IMG/VR virus record: IMGVR_UViG_3300043449_002710
Location: 62,001 to 126,000 of that record
Direction: 5' to 3' (one strand)
Origin: a virus
Length of the DNA: 64,000 nt
A program made the position numbers and the translations under genes. The notes under the pieces were generated by a model. It did no database searches, was not told the DNA's origin, and saw only the letters and a list, made by a program, of their open reading frames with translations. Each line of letters starts with the position of its first letter. The stretch's first letter is position 1. Shown piece after piece: positions 58,301 through 64,000 of this stretch.

Positions 58301-58526
58301 GATAAGAAGTTTTCCTTTCAGACTGAACCAAAAATTTCCGAGGCGTGTCGTGCTTAGTATCTTTTAACCAGATCCCGCGTTCCGATCTGAAGTCGGTCGC
58401 TAAAAGATCCAAGGTGTGGCTCTCCATAATTTCCTGGGCGGTTTGATGATAACCGTAAGGGGACTGCCAAAGCTTGGCTTTCTCGGATTCCCACTCCCCG
58501 AAACAATAAAGATATTGAAATCTCAT
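58278..58526 (-). CDS. Hypothetical protein (82 aa)
   Basis: GGGGAACC stands right before the ATG. The protein is charged alpha/beta with a hydrophobic N-terminal strand (FQYLYCFGEW). First gene of a three-gene minus-strand operon (58526 to 57975). Divergent from the gene at 58608. Unknown function. Confidence 0.55.
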   Translation of the reverse strand: MRFQYLYCFGEWESEKAKLWQSPYGYHQTAQEIMESHTLDLLATDFRSERGIWLKDTKHDTPRKFLVQSERKTSYRVREISD

Positions 58527-58560
58527 GGTTCCCCTGAATCTAAAATGTGTTTTAGGCTGA

Positions 58561-58603
58561 AAAGCTTATTTCAAATAAGCTTTGATGACTAGGTTATTTT
58601 TTA
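58561..58603. promoter_or_regulatory. Divergent region with palindrome
   Basis: AAAGCTTATTT-C-AAATAAGCTTT (58561-58583) is a perfect 11-bp inverted repeat, a good site for a dimeric repressor. It is followed by GTTATTTTTTA (58593-58603) five bases before the next ATG. This would let one protein control both divergent operons. Confidence 0.45.
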
Positions 58604-58607
58604 GGGG

Positions 58608-58946
58608 ATGAGACCTTTGGACACCTTAACCGATCGTTATCCTCTAATCGCGGCAGTCCTTGCGGATCTTCCTCTGCCTAAATTGAGTAAGCCTCAATTC
58701 TGGAAACGAAACTTTGTTCAAACTAAGAACCGACCCGCTAAAAGACTTGGAATTGAACTGAAGACTTTCTTCGATTGGAACAGAAATAAACACCCTAGGG
58801 GTTCTTATGTGACCCCCAAAGATTTGATTCGAATCCTGAATATGAGCGACAAGGAAAGGGTTCGAATCCCGATGGTCATTGAATACCTGCTCGCTAGAAA
58901 AACCATTCAAAAAACCAGTATCCCTGACAAGTATCGACTGATCTGA
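58608..58946 (+). CDS. Hypothetical protein (112 aa)
   Basis: A basic helical protein with several Pro-rich loops (ADLPLPKLSKPQFWKRNF ... HPRGSYVTPKDLIRIL). No family known. AGGGG is close to the ATG. Followed nine bases later by a gene with a strong ribosome site. Confidence 0.55.
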   Translation: MRPLDTLTDRYPLIAAVLADLPLPKLSKPQFWKRNFVQTKNRPAKRLGIELKTFFDWNRNKHPRGSYVTPKDLIRILNMSDKERVRIPMVIEYLLARKTIQKTSIPDKYRLI

Positions 58947-58955
58947 GGAGGAGAG

Positions 58956-59249
58956 ATGCAGTACGGGAAATTGATCAGTTTAAAAACCCAAAAGACTTGG
59001 CAAGGGTATTATTCTAATCCGCCTTGTCCTGGGGAGACTTTCCTCTTGTCAGGAGATGCCGATAGCCTTAGTTTTCAAACCACGGTTGTTTTCAGAGTCA
59101 TTAAGATCCCATCCCAACTGAGAAAAGTAACCCTCTTCACTCAAGCTTATCCTGAGCAATCAAGGCCAGGGGATTATTTCTTTGTCACCCAAGAAGAATC
59201 CTTTTTGCTTCAGCCCTACTCTCCACCATTTACTAATGATGCCGCTTAA
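58956..59249 (+). CDS. Hypothetical protein (97 aa)
   Basis: GAGGAGGAG precedes the ATG, an unusually strong ribosome site. The product is beta-rich and soluble (YYSNPPCPGETFLLSGDADSLSF), with no motif known. Part of an operon ending in the zinc-finger array gene. Confidence 0.6.
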   Translation: MQYGKLISLKTQKTWQGYYSNPPCPGETFLLSGDADSLSFQTTVVFRVIKIPSQLRKVTLFTQAYPEQSRPGDYFFVTQEESFLLQPYSPPFTNDAA

Positions 59250-59266
59250 TTTAGTAAAAATTGATA

Positions 59267-60181
59267 ATGAAGAAATGTCGGTTTCCTGATTGCCCTGCCA
59301 CCAAACTTCAGCGTTTTGGCCTATGCAATAAACATCGGAAATGGGTTGAAAAAGGTTATTACTCGGAAGACCTTCGGCTTTTAAAACCCATGACGAGGAC
59401 GAGTACCCCCACGGTTTGCAAAATCAAGGACTGCAAAAACCCCCACGCCTCTCTCGGGTTTTGCGTGAAACATTACCGCAGATTTAAAGATGGGATTCTC
59501 GATGCAAACGGTGATCAGCTTAGGGAATTCAAACGCCCGATCAAATACCCCAAAGACATGGAATGCTTTTTGTGTGGGAAAAAAGGAAAGATCGTCAAAG
59601 GGTTTTGCCGGTTCCATTACCCTCAGTATTTAAAAGGCATCATCGACTACGATGGGGTGACATTAAGAAAATTAAAACGAGTGCAACGATACGAAAGTTG
59701 GCAGACGTGTAAAGCCAAAGGGTGCCGGAAAAAACCCAGAGCCAAAGGCTGGTGCAATTCCCATAAAGCTTCTTTTGACCGTGGGCTCTATAATCTCAAG
59801 GGCGAGAGGCTGGCTCCCTCGTTTGCTAAAAACAAAGACAGGCCTTGCTCTACTCCTCAATGTGGCCAGCCCGCTCACTGTAAAGGGCTATGCAGGCTTC
59901 ACTACAATCGGCAACGCACAGGCTATCTCGGGCCTGCTGGGTTTAAAAACGTGGGCCACCCCTGTAGTGAAACAGGGTGCTCAAAAGAAGCCTATTGTCG
60001 AACCCTTTGCGTGCAGCACTATTTCAAATGGAAGAGAAAGAATTCCCCTAAAACCAAGGCAAATCCTTCCGGTCAGATTTCTTCAGGTACTCTAGAAAAC
60101 TCGATTGCTTCTGATCTCGAACAGAAAGAATCGGGTTTTGAATCGGCCACTCGATCCGAAGCTCTGGGTCATTCCACATGA
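59267..60181 (+). CDS. Six-fold zinc-finger-like repeat protein (304 aa)
   Basis: Six repeats of C-x(2-4)-C-x(6-9)-G-x-C-x2-H run through residues 4-265 (for example CRFPDC ... GLCNKH, CKIKDC ... GFCVKH, CFLCGK ... GFCRFH), each followed by a basic G-x-Y/I-x loop; the repeat length is about 45 residues. This is like a chain of small treble-clef fingers, likely DNA- or RNA-binding. The last 35 residues are a Ser/Glu-rich tail that overlaps, on the opposite strand, the 3' end of rfbC by 134 bases. ATG 59267 is used; TTG 59261 is also open. No name known. Confidence 0.65.
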   Translation: MKKCRFPDCPATKLQRFGLCNKHRKWVEKGYYSEDLRLLKPMTRTSTPTVCKIKDCKNPHASLGFCVKHYRRFKDGILDANGDQLREFKRPIKYPKDMECFLCGKKGKIVKGFCRFHYPQYLKGIIDYDGVTLRKLKRVQRYESWQTCKAKGCRKKPRAKGWCNSHKASFDRGLYNLKGERLAPSFAKNKDRPCSTPQCGQPAHCKGLCRLHYNRQRTGYLGPAGFKNVGHPCSETGCSKEAYCRTLCVQHYFKWKRKNSPKTKANPSGQISSGTLENSIASDLEQKESGFESATRSEALGHST

Positions 60182-60614
60182 TCCCGCCCTCGGTTTTGGG
60201 ATTATAGAGCTGATCGACTTTGTAAAGGACATCGGCAGGCTCATCACCTAAGACGCAAAAGCCATGAGCAAAGCCTGCTGGAATCCAAAGAAGCTTACCA
60301 TTCATGTCGCTCAATTCCACGCCAACATGCTTTCCAAAAGTGGGACTATCGACGCGGATATCCACCGCGACATCCCAGATCCTGCCTCGGATAACGCCCA
60401 CAAGCTTTCCTTGCGCGGGTTGTTCTTGGTAGTGAAGCCCTCGGAGGATGCCTGGGGCCGAGCGGGAATGATTGTCTTGGGCGAAAAGGGCGGGAAGCCC
60501 TGCCTCCAAAAACTTTTCCTTTTGGAAGCGCTCCACAAAAAAACCTCGCTCATCGCCGTGGAGGTTCAACTCGACCAATTTCAGTCCTTCTAGTCTAAGA
60601 GAGGTGACTTTCAT
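60048..60614 (-). CDS. rfbC: dTDP-4-dehydrorhamnose 3,5-epimerase (RmlC, 188 aa)
   Basis: Cupin-fold epimerase of the TDP-rhamnose pathway: turns dTDP-4-keto-6-deoxyglucose into dTDP-4-keto-L-rhamnose. Family signature GILRGLHYQ with catalytic His61, GFAHGF-C around 115-120, and Tyr131 in VLYKVDQLY are all present. Length (188) is right. Last gene of the operon, starting 20 bases inside rfbD, ending with a 134-base overlap with the convergent zinc-repeat gene. No missing catalytic part is seen, so it is probably functional. Confidence 0.95.
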   Translation of the reverse strand: MKVTSLRLEGLKLVELNLHGDERGFFVERFQKEKFLEAGLPALFAQDNHSRSAPGILRGLHYQEQPAQGKLVGVIRGRIWDVAVDIRVDSPTFGKHVGVELSDMNGKLLWIPAGFAHGFCVLGDEPADVLYKVDQLYNPKTEGGIMWNDPELRIEWPIQNPILSVRDQKQSSFLEYLKKSDRKDLPWF

Positions 60615-61464
60615 ATTCTTCCCAGCAATCGTCTAAGCCTCGTTTCCAAGGCGGAAGTTTAACTCCTAAAGTCTTAAAAACCTTTTCCGTGTTCAATTTA
60701 GAATTCTTGGGCCGTTGAGCGCGAGTCGGAAACTCGGCACTTTTAATCGGTCGAACCTTTAAGGGGATTTTTGCTCGGTGAAAAATGGCTTGGGCAAACT
60801 CATACCAAGATGTCTCCCCCGAATTACACAGATGATAAACCCCACTAGGAAACTCGGGAAGATCAAGCGCTCGATCCAAAGCTCTCAAAGTCGCTGCAGC
60901 TAAATGCGGAGCATAAGTTGGGGCACCGACTTGGTCAAAGACAATTGAGATCTCAGACATCTTTTCGCCAAGTCTCAGCATGGTTCGAAAGAAATTTTTT
61001 CCGTAAGCATCATAGACCCAAGAAGTCCGAAAGATGAGGCTCTTAGGAGCCCGCTGAAGAACCGAGGCTTCGCCTAGAAGCTTGGCAGCCCCGTAGGCAT
61101 TGATGGGCTTCGGTATATCGTCTTCGCGCCAAGGCAGAAAACCTGTGCCCGGGAAAACATAGTCTGTCGAGTAATGGATCAAGGGGATCTCTCGCTTGGC
61201 GCACCAATCGGCTAAAATCCCTGGCGCGTAGGCGTTCACCGCGAGATTGATTGAATTGTCCTGCTCCGCTTGATCGACTTGAGTGTAAGCCGCCGCATTG
61301 ATGATCGCTTTAGGCGGCTCTGGGCAAAGCCGAGTTAAATCTGCCTCCAAATGATCGAATAAACGAAAGTCGAGCTGCTGAGAATTAAACCCAACGCCTT
61401 CTGACCCCAGAAGATGGAGCAAAGCTCTTCCCACTTGGCCTGAGGCTCCAAGCACCGCAATCAC
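60595..61464 (-). CDS. rfbD: dTDP-4-dehydrorhamnose reductase (RmlD, 289 aa)
   Basis: Short-chain dehydrogenase that makes dTDP-L-rhamnose with NAD(P)H. GASGQVG (residues 6-12) binds the cofactor; the catalytic set STDYVF (99-104) and YGAAK (124-128) is intact; NSKLNTEKV near the end is the family's substrate-binding region. GTG start overlapping the rfbA stop. Length normal for the family. Confidence 0.95.
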   Translation of the reverse strand: MIAVLGASGQVGRALLHLLGSEGVGFNSQQLDFRLFDHLEADLTRLCPEPPKAIINAAAYTQVDQAEQDNSINLAVNAYAPGILADWCAKREIPLIHYSTDYVFPGTGFLPWREDDIPKPINAYGAAKLLGEASVLQRAPKSLIFRTSWVYDAYGKNFFRTMLRLGEKMSEISIVFDQVGAPTYAPHLAAATLRALDRALDLPEFPSGVYHLCNSGETSWYEFAQAIFHRAKIPLKVRPIKSAEFPTRAQRPKNSKLNTEKVFKTLGVKLPPWKRGLDDCWEEYESHLS

Positions 61465-62339
61465 AGCACACGTCCTTCCTTGAGCACTTGCTCCAAATAA
61501 GTCCCGTAGGAAGTCTTACTATGGCGATCGGCATGAGCTTGAAGTTGATCCTCGGAGATGAATCCGTTTCGGTAGGCGATCTCTTCGAGACAGGCGATCT
61601 TCAAGCCTTGTCTTTTTTCAACCGTCTGCACAAAAAGTGAAGCGTCTAAGAGTGAGTCATAGGTTCCGCTATCGAGCCACGCCACCCCACGCCCCATTTT
61701 ATTGACCCTCAAGGCCCCTTGCCCTAAGTAGATTCGATTGATGTCGGTGATCTCCAATTCCCCGCGAGCCGAAGGCTTTAAGTTTTTCGCGATCTCCACT
61801 ACCTGCGAGTCATAGAAGTAAAGCCCGGTGACAGCCCAATTCGACTTGGGAAATTTTGGCTTTTCCTCGATACTCAAGGCTCTGCCTGTTCGGTCAAACT
61901 CGACCACCCCATAACGCTCAGGGTCGCTGACATGGTAGGCATAGATTTCAGCACCAGACTGAAGTTGGGTGGACAGTTGAAGATTTTTTCCCAACTGCTC
62001 AGAGTGAAAGATGTTGTCGCCTAAGATCAAACAGACTGGGGAATCTTGTAAGAACTCAGCCCCAAGCACAAAAGCCTGGGCGATCCCCTCAGGCCTAGGC
62101 TGTTCGACATACGAAAGCTCAACCCCAAAATCCGAACCATCCCCTAAGAGGGTTTGGATGCGGGGCAGGTCTTGAGGTGAGCTGATCACTAGGATCTCTC
62201 GGATGTCTGCAAGCATCAGAGTTGAAAGTGGGTAATAAATGGCGGGCTTGTCATAGACGGGCAAAAGCTGTTTGTTCACCGCTTTGGTGAGCGGGTAAAG
62301 CCTTGTCCCACTTCCTCCAGCCAAAACAATCCCTTTCAT
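61461..62339 (-). CDS. rfbA: Glucose-1-phosphate thymidylyltransferase (RmlA, 292 aa)
   Basis: Joins glucose-1-phosphate and dTTP to give dTDP-glucose, the first step. [11 protein letters not shown] (8-18) and [10 protein letters not shown] (23-32) are the nucleotide-binding signatures, and EEKP, YFYD and LEITD motifs follow in the family order. ATG 62339 overlaps the rfbB stop as ATGA and has GAGGAG before it; an 18-codon longer reading is not supported. Typical length. Confidence 0.95.
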   Translation of the reverse strand: MKGIVLAGGSGTRLYPLTKAVNKQLLPVYDKPAIYYPLSTLMLADIREILVISSPQDLPRIQTLLGDGSDFGVELSYVEQPRPEGIAQAFVLGAEFLQDSPVCLILGDNIFHSEQLGKNLQLSTQLQSGAEIYAYHVSDPERYGVVEFDRTGRALSIEEKPKFPKSNWAVTGLYFYDSQVVEIAKNLKPSARGELEITDINRIYLGQGALRVNKMGRGVAWLDSGTYDSLLDASLFVQTVEKRQGLKIACLEEIAYRNGFISEDQLQAHADRHSKTSYGTYLEQVLKEGRVL

Positions 62340-63352
62340 TTGGATCTCCTCATCGTCACTGCCTGACACCAAGCCTCGTTTTCGAGATACCACTGCACGG
62401 TGTCTTTCAACCCCGCTTCAAAATTCGAATACTTGCGCTTAAAACCTAATTCTCGCTCCGCCAAAGAGTCGTCAATCGCATAGCGGTGGTCATGACCTAG
62501 CCTGTCTGTCACGAATTTGATCGCGCTTTCATGCGGTTTCCCATCGGAGCGCGGGTGCATTTGATCGAGTTCTTGGCAAATCGTTTTGACGACCTCTCTA
62601 TTGTTTCTTTCGGATCTTCCGCCAAAACAATAAGTGGCCCCAGGTCTTCCTTTTTCCAAAGCCAAGGAAATGCCTCGGCAGTGATCCTCGACATGAATCC
62701 AGTCTCGAATATTCCCACCGTCTCCATAAAGAGGGAGGTATTTGTCGGAAAGAGCGCAAGTGATCATGTAGGGAATGAGCTTCTCTGGGAATTGTCTTGG
62801 TCCATAATTGTTTGAGCAGTTGGTGATGATTGTAGGCAGTCTATAAGTATGATGCCAAGCGCGGACCAACATATCACCTGAAGCTTTGGAAGCCGAGTAA
62901 GGAGAGTTAGGCAGGTATGGGCTTTCTTCTGTGAAAAATCCTGTTGAGCCTAAAGAACCGTAAACCTCATCGGTTGAGACTTGGAGAAACTTGAAGTCTT
63001 TTTTCCTGCCTTCGGTATTCCAATATTCCAAAGAAGCCTGCAAGAGAGTGAAGACGCCTTGGATATTGGTTTCGATGAAAGCAGACGGATGATCAATGGA
63101 GCGATCGACATGGGATTCTGCAGCGAAGTTCACCACCGCATCCACAGAATATCGATTCAAGATCCCGCTCACCAAAAAAGAATCACAGATGTTCCCTGTG
63201 ACAAAGTCTAGCTCCAAGCCCTCTAGGTTTTCTCTGTGTCCCGCGTAGGTCAGAGCATCGAGCACGACGATCTGATCGCCTTGCTCTAGTCTTTGACGAA
63301 CAAAGGTGCTTCCAATAAACCCAGCCGCCCCAGTCACAAGAAGAGTCGCCAT
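62336..63352 (-). CDS. rfbB: dTDP-glucose 4,6-dehydratase (RmlB, 338 aa)
   Basis: Second step of the pathway, dehydrating dTDP-glucose. NAD-binding GAAGFIG (8-14), catalytic TDE (127-129) and Y152-x3-K156 in YSASKASGD are present, with [17 protein letters not shown] of the dTDP-sugar branch. First gene of the four-gene operon. No good ribosome site, but AT-rich promoter-like sequence (63353-63378, TTATTTTTTATC reversed) is upstream. Functional by all visible residues. Confidence 0.95.
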   Translation of the reverse strand: MATLLVTGAAGFIGSTFVRQRLEQGDQIVVLDALTYAGHRENLEGLELDFVTGNICDSFLVSGILNRYSVDAVVNFAAESHVDRSIDHPSAFIETNIQGVFTLLQASLEYWNTEGRKKDFKFLQVSTDEVYGSLGSTGFFTEESPYLPNSPYSASKASGDMLVRAWHHTYRLPTIITNCSNNYGPRQFPEKLIPYMITCALSDKYLPLYGDGGNIRDWIHVEDHCRGISLALEKGRPGATYCFGGRSERNNREVVKTICQELDQMHPRSDGKPHESAIKFVTDRLGHDHRYAIDDSLAERELGFKRKYSNFEAGLKDTVQWYLENEAWCQAVTMRRSK

Positions 63353-63378
63353 GACTAGGGTTTTACTAGAATCGCTAC

Positions 63379-63750
63379 TTATTTTTTATCGGCTGCATCC
63401 ATTTGGCGGCAGATCTTCTTGGCCCAAGACCAACCCGCATTTCCGCCCCAGAGAAGCCAAGCCACGTACCCCGCAGTCGTGTCATCGCCTTTGTATTTTA
63501 AATCGTCGGATTGATGGCGATCGAAGTAAGCTTTCATCCTACGCACAGTCGAAGGGGACAGAACCTTCCGATTGGAAAGATCCCTAGCTCTAGCGACACC
63601 CACTTCGGTCCCACCGCGATTGAGTTTCTTTCTTAACTCCAGCCCTCTTTTGGCATTGGAAGCCATCTGCTCAGTAGGTTTGAAGTTAATATGCTTATAT
63701 TTTTCAGGCGAAGAAGCTAATATTTTTTCTAGTGTGGGGTATTTAGACAT
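63379..63750 (-). CDS. Conserved phage hypothetical protein (123 aa)
   Basis: Contains GLELRKKLNRGGTEVGVARARDL, RMKAYFDRHQSDD and VAWLLWGGNAGWSWAKKI. This string is common in phage proteins that I recall as unnamed or capsid-linked (for example at the ends of portal- or maturation-related gene products), so it may be a virion or head-linked module. Twenty-six bases separate it from rfbB. Function unknown. Confidence 0.7.
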   Translation of the reverse strand: MSKYPTLEKILASSPEKYKHINFKPTEQMASNAKRGLELRKKLNRGGTEVGVARARDLSNRKVLSPSTVRRMKAYFDRHQSDDLKYKGDDTTAGYVAWLLWGGNAGWSWAKKICRQMDAADKK

Positions 63751-63755
63751 AAACT

Positions 63756-63773
63756 AACAATAAGCTTATTGTT
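63756..63773. repeat. Perfect 18-bp palindrome
   Basis: AACAATAAGCTTATTGTT is a perfect palindrome overlapping the stop of the next minus-strand gene and lying just before the ATG of the 123-aa gene. It resembles a repressor operator or a small hairpin, and its AAGCTT core also occurs in the palindrome at 58561. Confidence 0.5.
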
Positions 63774-63999
63774 TTTTCACCCCGTAGAAATATAAATCCC
63801 TAGGATAAGAATTCACGAAAAAAGCAAACTCACTGAAAATGGCGTCCACGTGCAAGACTTGGCGAATATCTTTTTCGGTCAAATTCTTATAGTAATCAAA
63901 CCAATCGCCATGCGCCGCCAAGAGCGGGGCAGAGTTAGGATCTGTCCTGCGCGTGCCGTGTTCTGGCCTGCCTTCAGTTGCGCAGGTGAAAAGAAACAA
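63766..63999 (-). CDS. Partial hypothetical protein (at least 77 aa)
   Basis: The frame is open to the window edge, so its start is likely outside; the first codon seen is TTG. The C-terminal part has NLTEKDIRQVLHVDAIFSEFAFFVNSYPRDLYFYGVKKQ, alpha/beta and unremarkable. No family recognised; cut off. Confidence 0.45.
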   Translation of the reverse strand: MFLFTCATEGRPEHGTRRTDPNSAPLLAAHGDWFDYYKNLTEKDIRQVLHVDAIFSEFAFFVNSYPRDLYFYGVKKQ

Positions 64000-64000
64000 C

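Overview
This window is a segment of a large tailed bacteriophage with a contractile (myovirus-type) tail. The evidence is a 990-aa tail sheath, a tail tube protein, a baseplate J-like protein beside a likely gp25/W-like protein, a baseplate spike-like protein, about 20 kb of fibre genes, an amidase endolysin, a T4 gp32-like ssDNA-binding protein, a RecA/UvsX recombinase carrying an intein, free-standing homing endonucleases and two tRNA genes. I see no integrase, repressor or host housekeeping genes. A clear lipobox protein and a signal-anchor membrane protein fit a Gram-negative host, but nothing in the sequence names the host. TAA, TGA and TAG all end genes, so the standard bacterial code applies. 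The large sheath and loose gene packing suggest a jumbo phage (inference).

Layout. 0.1-1.7 kb: small unknown genes. 1.8-8.2 kb: virion genes, with a baseplate core (gp25/W-like, then J-like, then a large wedge or fibre-attachment protein). 8.5-30.2 kb: a host-recognition region with two short fibre-adaptor paralogues, several long fibres, a tail-collar protein, a glycine-rich protein and a Calx-beta protein. A small holin-like/lipoprotein/membrane-protein cassette interrupts it at 15.6-17.4 kb. 30.2-39.2 kb: replication and recombination genes (SSB, thioredoxin-like protein, RecA with intein) followed by small genes with many 4-bp overlaps. 39.2-39.4 kb: tRNA-Tyr and tRNA-Asn. 39.5-41.2 kb: two paralogous fibre genes. 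41.3-44.6 kb (minus): spike-like and other structural genes. 44.6-45.4 kb: the amidase. 45.9-55.6 kb: two plus-strand Vsr-like (EDxHD-type) homing endonucleases bracket a minus-strand block holding sheath, coiled-coil membrane proteins, a broken LamG fibre and the tail tube. 55.6-60.2 kb: accessory genes, including a glycine-rich fibre protein and four zinc-binding proteins, one with six finger-like repeats. 60.0-63.4 kb: a complete TDP-L-rhamnose operon (rfbB-rfbA-rfbD-rfbC). 63.4-64 kb: two more small minus-strand genes, the last cut by the window edge.

How the parts fit. Sheath, tube, spike, J-like and gp25-like proteins would build the contractile injection machine, and the many fibres and adaptors attach to it to recognise hosts. 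SSB and RecA serve recombination-dependent replication. The amidase and probable holin and spanin-like proteins would lyse the cell. The rhamnose operon would supply an activated deoxysugar, possibly for glycosylation or surface change. Mobile introns of the protein world (intein, homing endonucleases) have settled in and beside the most conserved genes.
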